A DNA stretch of 41,362 nucleotides from Phyllobacterium lublinensis (GTDB taxonomy: Bacteria; Pseudomonadota; Alphaproteobacteria; Rhizobiales; Rhizobiaceae): assembly GCF_020164435.1 (NCBI RefSeq), contig NZ_JAIUDQ010000023.1, forward strand, positions 1 to 41,362. The letters run 5' to 3'. Positions 24,514-32,419 of the stretch are shown piece after piece. Both the position numbers and the translations under genes were made by a program. Position 1 is the first letter of the stretch; every line of letters begins with the position of its first letter. A model generated the notes under the pieces. That model made no database searches and was not told the origin of the DNA. It saw only the letters and a list, made by a program, of their open reading frames with translations.

Positions 24514-24958
24514 AAACGAACCTGCCGTGAAAAAAGCGCTGTCGGCGTCTGAGCGAAGCGCAATAGTTAAGGCGTGGTTCGAGCGAAAGCTGACAGCACT
24601 TGAAGAGTTCGAGGCCGAGCACAAAAAGCGCCGCCCGATCCGCGCCTGGTACCCTCTAACCCTCCAAGAATTCCGGAGCTGGGAGAAACAAGGAGAGTTC
24701 GGATCATGGACCAGTCAAAGCATCGACGCTCCAGGCGGCCGTCATCCCCAACTAGCATGTAGACTGGCAAAACTGCTTGCATCCCTCAATTCCGATGCCC
24801 TCCAATTTGAGAACAAGCAACTTCGGGACGCTAATGTCGCGCTGATTCAGCAAAACGTCGAACTTGAATCATCAGTTCGCCAGCTCGTGGAAGCGTTAAG
24901 ACTGTTGGACCAATCCGAGTCCACCAATAACGTTATCAATCTGCTATATAAGGGTTAA
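24506..24958 (+). CDS. Small coiled-coil protein of the recombinase module (gene 3)
   Basis: A 150-residue protein whose ATG overlaps the gene 2 stop by eight bases. The N-terminal half is charged (KAWFERKLTALEEFEAEHKK) with a tryptophan-rich middle (WYPLTLQEFRSWEKQGEFGS). The C-terminal third is a predicted coiled coil (FENKQLRDANVALIQQNVEL). Size and coiled coil resemble TnpC of Tn554-type transposons, which assists and orients recombination. That role is an inference from position and form, not from sequence identity. Confidence 0.75.
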   Translation: MIENEPAVKKALSASERSAIVKAWFERKLTALEEFEAEHKKRRPIRAWYPLTLQEFRSWEKQGEFGSWTSQSIDAPGGRHPQLACRLAKLLASLNSDALQFENKQLRDANVALIQQNVELESSVRQLVEALRLLDQSESTNNVINLLYKG

Positions 24959-24961
24959 GCA

Positions 24962-26449
24962 GTGGCAGTCGCTCCGAAAGTCCATTTCATCTCGGCAACC
25001 ATTGATCGTGCAGAGGTGATCAAGTATCCGGTCGCAACCGATAGGCGCGGAATAGTAATACTTCCGATTGCTGCGTATATTGCTTATCGTAAAAGCGAGG
25101 GAAGGTCTGATAGTTCCTTGGAAAGCGAATCGCGATGCCTCCTCGACTACTGTGAGTACTGTGCGTTAATCGGGATTGACTTTCGATATCCAACAGAGGA
25201 AATCCTTAAGCAATATTTTGATGGAGGAGCTAAAGCCCATGCCAGCATGGTGGTCCCGCGCAGACGCGACGCAATTGTGTATAAAGATACGATCACGCGT
25301 AAGCGCGATATAATTTACAAATTCTATCACGTGCTGCAGAACAGGCTCAACCTGATCTCAAATGTAATCGCTCCGCTCAACGCCAGTTCGCTCGGAACCT
25401 ATAGAATCCGTTCCAAGAAAGTAGGTATCGGCATCGGCGTTGCGCGCTTCGCTGGCGACAACCACAATACGCGAACGGCTCTCCGAAGTGCAAAAGAACG
25501 AAGGAGGCGTAGCAAGGCGACACCATCGCCCGAACAAGCAAAGAAAATCATCGGGGCACTCCTTGACCGGAGCAACGCGAACAGAGCGAGCACATATTAC
25601 CTTGCAGCAAGCTTGGAAACATTCTGTGGAGCGCGAGCATGTGGCGTCGAGGACTTGACAATCGAGTCCCTCTTTACTGCCATGATGGAAGAGACTCAGT
25701 TATTTCAAACCCTTTCTCCAATGGCCAACGACCCAACATCACTCGCTGCAAAAGCGTTGGCCGATCAAAACTGCCGTCGTACTATCGTCGATGCGCTTAG
25801 AGCCTTCAAAAAATCCGGTCGGCGTTATATCTTTGCCATGGTCATCGAGAAGGCAAAAGTTCGACCGCTTCCAATCTCCATTCGGTTGGCAGGAGAGATA
25901 CTCGACTACATTTGGTCTGACCGAAACGATTTCATTGAGAGGCGCAAAGCAACGTGCCTGAGGGACTGCAAACCGGACTACGCGCCGCCGGACAATATTT
26001 TTCTTTCATTTAAATCAGGGAAAGCTTTGCAGGCAGGCTCGATAGGCAAAGCTATCAACAAAATTTTCCGAATTCACGGTATTAAAGGCAGTTCTCATCG
26101 CCTGAGAGCGACGTTCGCTGAAGAAGTAGTAAGAGATCTATACAACAAGGACCGTGCGAATAACGGGGGGCGGGTAGATTTTGTATCGCTCATACATCTC
26201 GCTTGCGAGATGTTGGGACATTCTAATGAAAAATCTATACGGAAATACATAAACAACATCGTTAAGCAGGAGCGACTATTTTCCGGCCATGTAATTACAG
26301 TTCAGAATGAAAATGACGCAGAAGCGCTCAGCCTCTTAGCGTTGCGGTTGGACGGGGACGAGGGTGCGGAAATGCGATCGGCCTTGTATCGATTTTTGAA
26401 GAGTCATGGTATCGCTCTTACCAGTGCGAAGGGCTCTTACGTCGCTTAA
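24962..26449 (+). CDS. Tyrosine recombinase (module gene 4)
   Basis: A 495-residue protein beginning at GTG 24962, three bases after gene 3. The N-terminal 150 residues form a SAM-like binding domain. The catalytic domain shows Arg225 (FCGARACGVEDL), Lys299 (IEKAKVRPLPI), His379-x-x-Arg382 (SSHRLRATFAEE), His420 (EMLGHSNEKS) and Tyr429 (IRKYINN). All key residues are present, so it should be active. Placing a second complete recombinase after the coiled-coil gene is unlike Tn554, where the two recombinases come first. Confidence 0.87.
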   Translation: MAVAPKVHFISATIDRAEVIKYPVATDRRGIVILPIAAYIAYRKSEGRSDSSLESESRCLLDYCEYCALIGIDFRYPTEEILKQYFDGGAKAHASMVVPRRRDAIVYKDTITRKRDIIYKFYHVLQNRLNLISNVIAPLNASSLGTYRIRSKKVGIGIGVARFAGDNHNTRTALRSAKERRRRSKATPSPEQAKKIIGALLDRSNANRASTYYLAASLETFCGARACGVEDLTIESLFTAMMEETQLFQTLSPMANDPTSLAAKALADQNCRRTIVDALRAFKKSGRRYIFAMVIEKAKVRPLPISIRLAGEILDYIWSDRNDFIERRKATCLRDCKPDYAPPDNIFLSFKSGKALQAGSIGKAINKIFRIHGIKGSSHRLRATFAEEVVRDLYNKDRANNGGRVDFVSLIHLACEMLGHSNEKSIRKYINNIVKQERLFSGHVITVQNENDAEALSLLALRLDGDEGAEMRSALYRFLKSHGIALTSAKGSYVA

Positions 26450-26558
26450 TGCAGTAGTTGAGGATAGCTCCACGGGTGTATTCGTGCGATGAATGCCTAA
26501 GTCGCTGATACCTTAACATTTTTAGCCGAATACAGAATCTCAATTCCGCCTTCGGAGC
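26450..26558. other. Right-end region of the recombinase element
   Basis: A non-coding stretch between gene 4 and the yifB junction. On the minus strand near 26534-26546 there is GAATTGAGATTCT, a loose inverted match to the left iterons (AATTGAATCCTTG). It may be the right-end recombinase site. The match is imperfect and could be chance. Confidence 0.35.
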
Positions 26559-26788
26559 CCTTCCTTGGGCAGGTCGGCTGGCGCAAGGTTTACGGTCACT
26601 TTCTTGACGGGCATTGACAGCCCGGAGGCATGCAACGCCGCCTGAACCCGCTCGCGGCTCTCCGCGACGGCCTTGTCCGGAAGTCCAACGATATGCATGC
26701 CCATTTTGCCCGGGGCAATCATTACCTGTACATCGACGGGCTGCGCTTCTATTCCCTGAAAGGCGACCGTGCGGACGCGGGTAACCAT
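26540..26788 (-). pseudogene. comM: 5' fragment of yifB/comM (Mg-chelatase-like ATPase), cut by the island
   Basis: The leftward reading from ATG 26788 (AGGA eight bases upstream) gives the standard YifB/ComM start: MVTRVRTVAFQGIEAQPVDV, IVGLPDKAVAESRERVQAAL and VTVNLAPADLPKEG. In intact genes the text continues SHYDLPIALG; here it turns into LRRRN and stops. The break lies near 26558-26565. The remaining 430 or so codons are not in the window. YifB/ComM is a helicase that helps incorporate DNA during transformation. The gene is a known island target in other bacteria (AbaR islands of Acinetobacter). Confidence 0.88.
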
Positions 26789-26900
26789 GAAAACTTTCCT
26801 GAAAATACGGACATTGAAAATGAATATGTGCCAATGACGCTACATCAGCACAGTTCAATCCGCATGACAAGAACATTCAGGGAACAAATTACAAAGATGT

Positions 26901-27842
26901 TCAGCTGCGCTTGGCTTCAACCGCATCCCAGAACAAGGCAGCGATATCAGCACCGCCAAAGCGCTTCACTTCTCGGATTCCCGTGGGTGAGGTGACATTG
27001 ATCTCGGTCATGTAGTCGCCGATCACATCGATGCCGACCAGAATGAAGCCGCGCTCCTTCAGCGCAGGCCCGATGCGGGCGCAAATCTCCAGTTCGCGCG
27101 CGGTGAGTCCGGTTTTCTCCGCCCGCCCGCCCACATGCATGTTTGAGCGCGCATCCGTTTCTGACGGGACGCGATTGATCGCGCCGACCGGCTCGCCATC
27201 GATCAGGATGATGCGCTTGTCGCCGGCGCGCACATCCTTCAAATAACGCTGGGCGATGAACGGTTCGCGGAACATCTGGCCGAACATCTCGAGTAGCGAA
27301 GTCAGGTTGCGGTCGCCGTCGGCAAGGTGGAACACCCCGGCGCCGCCATTGCCATAGAGTGGCTTTAAAATGATATCGCCGAATTCCTTGCGGAAGGCAG
27401 CAATTTCGACCGGGTCCTTGGTGATCAACGTTTCCGGCATCAGGTCTGGATACTCGGTGACGAAGATCTTCTCGGGACTGTTGCGCACCCAGGCCGGGTC
27501 ATTGACGACCAATGTCTTTGGGTGAATGCGCTCCAGAATATGGGTGGTCGTAATATAGTTCATGTCGAAGGGCGGATCCTGGCGCAAGAGCACCACGTCC
27601 ATCCCGGACAGGTCGCGCGATACCGGCTCACCCAAGGTAAAGTGATCGCCTTCCTTGTCGCGAACGTTCAGTTCTTCCACGCGCGCCGAAACCACGCCAT
27701 CACGCATGCTGAGCCGGTCCGGTGTGTAATGGTAAAGCGTGTGGCCGCGCTTCTGCGCTTCCAGGCAAAGCGCAAAGGTCGTATCGCCGCCGATCCTGAT
27801 CGAATTGATATGGTCCATCTGGACCGCGACTTTCAGTGCCAT
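26901..27842 (-). CDS. gshB: Glutathione synthetase
   Basis: A 313-residue cytoplasmic ATP-grasp enzyme that joins gamma-glutamylcysteine and glycine, the second step of glutathione synthesis. Clear family text: [54 protein letters not shown] (the ATP-grasp loop), [20 protein letters not shown] and [20 protein letters not shown] 27842 has a GGGGAA site; an earlier in-frame start is less likely. It lies next to yifB, an order I recall from Brucella-type genomes, which supports core chromosome to the right of the island. Confidence 0.96.
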   Translation of the reverse strand: MALKVAVQMDHINSIRIGGDTTFALCLEAQKRGHTLYHYTPDRLSMRDGVVSARVEELNVRDKEGDHFTLGEPVSRDLSGMDVVLLRQDPPFDMNYITTTHILERIHPKTLVVNDPAWVRNSPEKIFVTEYPDLMPETLITKDPVEIAAFRKEFGDIILKPLYGNGGAGVFHLADGDRNLTSLLEMFGQMFREPFIAQRYLKDVRAGDKRIILIDGEPVGAINRVPSETDARSNMHVGGRAEKTGLTARELEICARIGPALKERGFILVGIDVIGDYMTEINVTSPTGIREVKRFGGADIAALFWDAVEAKRS

Positions 27843-27964
27843 GGAACGTTCCCCGAATTGATTAGGAATGCTCACATGGCGATGTCACGTTCAACGATCA
27901 AGGTCAATGCTGCAATCGCATCCTGGTCAAGTGGATGGACGCGTCTACCCGCTCGGGAACTGTT

Positions 27965-28324
27965 CTACAGGCGGGCCATGCAGATGTTGGTGTGCCCGGC
28001 ACCGACGAAGCCGAGGCGATGCGCTGCGCCCTTGGAGAGGTCGATGACGCGCCCTTTGATGAAAGGTCCGCGATCATTGATGCGCACAACAATCGATTTG
28101 CCGTTGCGCTGGTTGGTGACCTTCACCTTGGAGCCGAAAGGCAATGTGCGATGGGCTGCGGTGAGGGCGGAGGGGTTCATCCGCTCACCGGATGCTGTCT
28201 TTGAATGCAGGGCATACCAGGAAGCACCGCCACAGGCTGAACCAGCATTCGCTGACACCGCACCAAACATCAGGACGAAGATGGATGCAGTGAGTACCGT
28301 ACGGATACTTGCAAGAGAAACCAT
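27965..28324 (-). CDS. Secreted RlpA-like double-psi beta-barrel protein
   Basis: About 119 residues: a signal peptide ([18 protein letters not shown]) followed by a single RlpA-type barrel. The core text is [36 protein letters not shown] and [20 protein letters not shown]. It lacks the SPOR domain of septal RlpA, so its role is probably cell-wall related but cannot be stated more exactly. ATG 28324 was chosen for the signal peptide; the ribosome site is weak and the frame is open upstream. Confidence 0.8.
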   Translation of the reverse strand: MVSLASIRTVLTASIFVLMFGAVSANAGSACGGASWYALHSKTASGERMNPSALTAAHRTLPFGSKVKVTNQRNGKSIVVRINDRGPFIKGRVIDLSKGAAHRLGFVGAGHTNICMARL

Positions 28325-28705
28325 ATTTGAATTCGCACTTTTCGAGAGCCCATGGCAGAACTGCCAGACTGAAGACGCACGCATCGGATTGATCTTGGGC
28401 AAGTAGATCTTAGCGTGGGCGAGTAGCTTCTTCTATTTTGGACAAATGTGTCGTTGCGGTGTCCCGCCGATGAAACAGAGCCGAGATCAAGTGCAAAGAC
28501 TACTCAAGTTACTCAAAAAACTTGTCTTAATATGATTCAAAATGTGATCGACGATGCTTGGAAAACGCGCGCGCCTGTGTCTCTGCCCAGAGCGAAATAT
28601 GGCCACAATGTGGTCAATACTACCCGAATTATTGATTGCCGCTGCAACTCGGTCTACAAATTGGCGCTGAATAGTTCATAGGGATTAATACTTTAGACGT
28701 AGAAT
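28325..28705. other. Intergenic stretch between the rlpA-like gene and uxuA
   Basis: No gene is supported. The leftward promoter of the RlpA-like gene should lie in the first part. A weak palindrome (TGGCCACAATGTGGTCA) lies near 28600 and is not assigned. Confidence 0.4.
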
Positions 28706-28729
28706 GACCCCGGCTGTCGGGCCGGGGTC
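28706..28729 (-). terminator. Hairpin terminator after uxuA
   Basis: A perfect 9-bp stem, GACCCCGGC and GCCGGGGTC, around a six-base loop, 27 bases past the uxuA stop. The T-run after it is weak. Confidence 0.7.
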
Positions 28730-28755
28730 GGTCACTCTCCAAAAAAGTGATCGCC

Positions 28756-29946
28756 TTACGCGGGGGTGCTGGCATCGAGGGCGTGGATAATACCCCGCAG
28801 CTCAGCCAGGCCGCGCAAACGGCCGATCGCAGGGTAGCCGGGGGTTACTTCCTTGTTCAGATCGTCAAGCATGCGATGACCATGGTCCGAGCGGAAAATG
28901 ATGCTGTTCGACCTGTCGCGTTTGCGGTCTTCGGCAAGCAATTCGCGCAATACGGCAACCATGTCGACGTCACCCTCCAGATGCGCGGCTTCATGGAAGC
29001 TGCGGCCATCGCCTTCGCGTGTCGTTGCACGCAAATGGGCGAAATGGATGCGTCCGGCAAAGCGCCGGGCGATTTTCGGCAAGTCATTGTCGGCGCGCAC
29101 GCCAAGGCTGCCGGTGCAATAGCACATCCCATTGGCCGGTGAAGGTACAGCATCGAACAGCGCCGCATAGTCGGCCTCGGTAGATGCGATGCGCGGCAGG
29201 CCGAAGAGCGAGCGGGGCGGATCGTCCGGGTGGAGTGTCAGCTTGACGCCAAGCTCATCGGCGACGGGCGTCACAGCCAGGAGAAACTCGACCAGATGCT
29301 GGCGCAATTGCCTGGCGTCGATTCCCGAATAGGCATCCAGCTTGTCGCGGAATGCCGGGATGGTGAGCGGCTCCGTGGTCGAGCCGGGCAAGGCACTCGC
29401 AATATTGCGGGTAAGGTCTGCGATTTCCTGGGCGCCCATGGCTGCATAGAGATCGCTGGCAATTTCCCGGTCGGCTTCCGAATAATCGTTCTCCGCGCCC
29501 TTTCGCTGCAGGATGTGCAGATCGAACACGGCGAACGTGTTGTGGTCGAAGCGCATCGCGGTCGCGCCGGTGGGCGTGACGTAATCCAGTTCGGTGCGGC
29601 ACCAGTCGACGACAGGCATGAAGTTGTAGCAGATGACCTTTATGTCATTCGCTGCAAGGGCTTCCATGCTGGCGATCCATGCGGCGATCTCGTGTGTCGC
29701 AGCGCCCCCGAGGCGTTTGACTGCATCAGGCACAGGGATGCTTTCGACGACGGACCAGGTCAGTGGAAGCCGGCCCGCCGGCGTCGATTCGATCAGCGAC
29801 TTGCGCTCACGCACCTGCGACTCTGTCCATGCCTGACCGATGGGCACCTCATGCAGGGCCGAGACAATATCCGTGGCTCCCGCCTGGCGTACATTGTCAA
29901 GTGATACCCCTGCTTTGGGGCCGAACCACCGCCATGACTGACGCAT
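28756..29946 (-). CDS. uxuA: Mannonate dehydratase
   Basis: A 396-residue cytoplasmic enzyme converting D-mannonate to 2-keto-3-deoxygluconate, the last step before the Entner-Doudoroff-type split of glucuronate. Family text is clear from MRQSWRWFGPKAGVSLDNVR through VICYNFMPVVDW, KLTLHPDDPPRSLFGLPRI, NGMCYCTGSLG, HFAHLR and FRSDHGHRMLDD. The metal ligands (His, Cys, His, Asp) lie in the last four. ATG 29946 has GGAG six bases upstream. It follows gntR by 28 bases in one operon, divergent from uxaC-uxuB. Confidence 0.96.
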   Translation of the reverse strand: MRQSWRWFGPKAGVSLDNVRQAGATDIVSALHEVPIGQAWTESQVRERKSLIESTPAGRLPLTWSVVESIPVPDAVKRLGGAATHEIAAWIASMEALAANDIKVICYNFMPVVDWCRTELDYVTPTGATAMRFDHNTFAVFDLHILQRKGAENDYSEADREIASDLYAAMGAQEIADLTRNIASALPGSTTEPLTIPAFRDKLDAYSGIDARQLRQHLVEFLLAVTPVADELGVKLTLHPDDPPRSLFGLPRIASTEADYAALFDAVPSPANGMCYCTGSLGVRADNDLPKIARRFAGRIHFAHLRATTREGDGRSFHEAAHLEGDVDMVAVLRELLAEDRKRDRSNSIIFRSDHGHRMLDDLNKEVTPGYPAIGRLRGLAELRGIIHALDASTPA

Positions 29947-29974
29947 TCATTTCTCCGTTTCTGTTGTGCCACGC

Positions 29975-30745
29975 TCAAATAAAGGATTTGGGGTGGCTTT
30001 TTCTCAGTTCATCAACGTCGGGAATGACGGCATTGAGATGCTGTTTCATCGCCGCGCAGGCAGCAGGCACGTCATGGGCTTCAATGGCGTTGCGAATGGT
30101 CCTGTGTTCCGACAGCACATATTCCATTCGTCCGAGTGCCGGCAAGGTCATCCGGCGCGCCCGGTCAATCTGTACCTTCACAGGTTTCAGATAATTCCAG
30201 ATGCCGGGATGGCCCGAAATTCCTGCAATAGCTTCGTGAAAGGCCTCGTCGGCCTCATGAAAGGCGCTCACATTCTGCCGGTCAGCAAAAAACTGCTGGC
30301 GAGCCAGGATCTCATCGAGTCGTTCAATGTCCTTGACTGTCGCTTTTTGCGCGGCACGCTCGACTGTTGCGCCTTCAAGGGCTTGCCGGATGACGACCGC
30401 CTCCGGAATCAGCGCTACGGGAATACGGGAGACAAAGGTGCCCGACTGCGGAAAGACATCCACAAGCCCGTCTTCGACAAGGCGGATCAGCGCCTCGCGC
30501 ACCGGGGTGCGGCTAACACCGAAACGTTCAGTCAGGACTTTCTCGTTAAGCGGTGTGCCTGGAGTCAATTCCATGGCCACGATGGCGGCATGCAGTTCGC
30601 GGTAGATTGCCGTAGCCGTCGTCACCCGCGCAACAGCCCCGCGAGATCCCGACATGGCGGCGCGGTCGTTCTGGTTGCCGGAAGTCTGCGCTTCAGGCAA
30701 TGGCATTGACGCCAAACTCTTTTCTCCCCGGTTCTGTGCTGTCAT
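29975..30745 (-). CDS. GntR/FCD family regulator, probable hexuronate repressor (UxuR-like)
   Basis: A 256-residue regulator. A winged-helix domain lies at about 40-105 (TTATAIYRELHAAIVAMELT, LTERFGVSRTPVREALIRLV) and an FCD effector domain at about 115-240 (ADEAFHEAIAGISGHP, LSEHRTIRNAIEAHDVPAAC). ATG 30745 has GGAG seven bases upstream; the frame is open further, but without a better site. It lies with uxuA and divergent from uxaC. The palindrome shared by the uxaC and uxaA upstream regions is its likely operator, with a uronate or its keto product as inducer. Confidence 0.9.
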   Translation of the reverse strand: MTAQNRGEKSLASMPLPEAQTSGNQNDRAAMSGSRGAVARVTTATAIYRELHAAIVAMELTPGTPLNEKVLTERFGVSRTPVREALIRLVEDGLVDVFPQSGTFVSRIPVALIPEAVVIRQALEGATVERAAQKATVKDIERLDEILARQQFFADRQNVSAFHEADEAFHEAIAGISGHPGIWNYLKPVKVQIDRARRMTLPALGRMEYVLSEHRTIRNAIEAHDVPAACAAMKQHLNAVIPDVDELRKSHPKSFI

Positions 30746-30858
30746 TGCAGCGCTCCATCTCTTCCTATTGGACCATGTCAGCCTGAATGCTGGAATTCTG
30801 CCCCGATTCATAGCCCAAAGCCCGCGGTGTTAGCTGATTCCCAACCGCGCATACCCAG

Positions 30859-30877
30859 TTGACATACTAATATATTA
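30859..30877 (+). promoter_or_regulatory. uxaC promoter element and operator palindrome
   Basis: TTGACA at 30859-30864 is followed at once by the perfect palindrome TAATATATTA (30868-30877). The identical 10-mer occurs upstream of uxaA. A repressor here would block the promoter spacer. The -10 box is not clear. Confidence 0.65.
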
Positions 30878-30995
30878 TTCTCTACTCTTCGCCAAGATCA
30901 TCGACGCCTGAAATTGACAGGCGCAGAATGTGCAAGCTCGACCGACTCGTTGTGGCTGCACAGAACAGCGATTACTGACGCAGCAAGGACTACAA

Positions 30996-32393
30996 ATGGC
31001 GCTTCATCCCGACCGGCTTTTCCCAATCGAAGCGGATGCTCGCGGGATTGCCCGCCGTCTGTTCAGTGCCGTCGAACGGCTGCCGATCATCTCGCCTCAC
31101 GGCCACACCGACCCCTGGTGGTATGCCAAAGACGAGGCATTTCCAGATCCTGCCAGCCTCTTTGTAAAGCCGGACCATTATATTTTCCGCATGCTCTACT
31201 CGCAAGGCGTGAAGCTGGAGGATCTCGGTGTACCGCGCAGCGACGGAGGCCCGGTCGAAGTCGACGGGCGCAAGATCTGGCGCCTGTTCGCCAGGCATTG
31301 GCCGCTGTTTCGGGGCACGCCCTCCCGCCTCTGGTTCGAACATGCAATGGAACACGTTTTTGGCATCGAGGAGCGGTTGGGTGAACGCAATGCAGACGCT
31401 ATCTACGACCGGATTGCGGAGCGGCTGAATGACCCCTCAATGCGGCCGCGCGCACTTTTCAAACAGTTCGGCATTGAAGTCATCTCGACGACCGATGCGG
31501 CAACGGACAACCTGGCCGCACACGATGTGATCCTGAATTCCGGATGGAGCGGACGGGTTGTTCCGGCTTACAGGCCGGACGCCGTTATTGATGCTTCACG
31601 GCAGGATTTCCGTTCGAATGTGGAAGATTTTATCGCTCTTGCCGGCACGACGCTCGATTACAGCGGCTACCTCGAAGCGCATCGCGTGCGGCGCGCCTAT
31701 TTCAAGGCACGTGGAGCGACCTCAAGCGACCATGGGCATCCAAATGCCCGTACCGCCAATTTGTCATCCGTTGATGCTGCAGCGCTCTTCGATCGCGTAT
31801 TGAAGGGTGCCTCTCCAGAGGAGGCAGACCTTTTCCGTGCCCAAATGCTGACGGAAATGGCGCGGATGAGCATTGATGATGGTCTGGTCATGCAGATCCA
31901 TCCCGGCTCGTTCCGCAATCACAATCCCGGCCTCTTTCAGCGGTTCGGAGCGGACAAGGGTGCTGATATCCCGCGCGCCACGGGCTATGTCGAAGAGTTG
32001 AAACCCCTGCTCGACGCTTTTGGCAATGATACGCGCCTGACACTGATCCTCTTCACGCTTGATGAGACAGCCTATAGCCGCGAACTCGCGCCCCTTGCTG
32101 GACACTACCCGGCCCTGCGCCTTGGTCCCGCGTGGTGGTTCCATGACAGCCCTGAGGGGATGCGCCGCTTCCGCGAAATGACGACGGAGACGGCCGGGTT
32201 CTACAATACGGTAGGGTTCAACGACGATACACGCGCCTACCTTTCGATCCCGGCGCGCCACGACATGGCAAGACGCGTTGACTGCGCCTATCTGGCGCAA
32301 CTGGTTGCGGACCACCGGCTGGATGAAGATGAGGCGCATGACATCGCACATGACCTCGCTTACCGGTTGGCAAAGGAAGCCTACAGGCTTTGA
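30996..32393 (+). CDS. uxaC: Glucuronate (uronate) isomerase
   Basis: A 465-residue amidohydrolase-fold enzyme that turns glucuronate into fructuronate and galacturonate into tagaturonate. Typical text: FSAVERLPIISPHGHTDPWW, FCRMLYSQG-like YIFRMLYSQGVKLEDLGV, LFKQFGIEVISTTDAATDNL, GLVMQIHPGSFRNHNPGL and LGPAWWFHDSPEGMRRFREM. ATG 30996 has AAGGA seven bases upstream. It is the first gene of a two-gene operon with uxuB. Confidence 0.96.
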   Translation: MALHPDRLFPIEADARGIARRLFSAVERLPIISPHGHTDPWWYAKDEAFPDPASLFVKPDHYIFRMLYSQGVKLEDLGVPRSDGGPVEVDGRKIWRLFARHWPLFRGTPSRLWFEHAMEHVFGIEERLGERNADAIYDRIAERLNDPSMRPRALFKQFGIEVISTTDAATDNLAAHDVILNSGWSGRVVPAYRPDAVIDASRQDFRSNVEDFIALAGTTLDYSGYLEAHRVRRAYFKARGATSSDHGHPNARTANLSSVDAAALFDRVLKGASPEEADLFRAQMLTEMARMSIDDGLVMQIHPGSFRNHNPGLFQRFGADKGADIPRATGYVEELKPLLDAFGNDTRLTLILFTLDETAYSRELAPLAGHYPALRLGPAWWFHDSPEGMRRFREMTTETAGFYNTVGFNDDTRAYLSIPARHDMARRVDCAYLAQLVADHRLDEDEAHDIAHDLAYRLAKEAYRL

Positions 32394-32419
32394 AACAGAA
32401 AGAGGCGGCTCGGGCTCAA

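Larger units (their letters stand above)
20085..26558 (+). mobile_element. Four-gene tyrosine-recombinase element inserted in yifB/comM
   Basis: Four tightly packed co-directional genes (20224-22317, 22324-24513, 24506-24958, 24962-26449) with promoter and iterons at the left and a truncated yifB at the right junction (about 26558). The layout recalls multi-recombinase transposons (Tn554 tnpABC, recombinase-in-trio elements, gamma-mobile-trio elements), but the protein sizes and the added coiled-coil gene do not match any of those as I remember them. The DNA is visibly more AT-rich than the flanks. The left end is not defined; yifB does not resume at 20 kb, so the module may be the right-hand engine of a larger island. 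Confidence 0.7.

Noticed and set aside
28598..28616. Palindrome TGGCCACAATGTGGTCA
   Set aside because: Imperfect and not close to a start codon; no regulator can be assigned.
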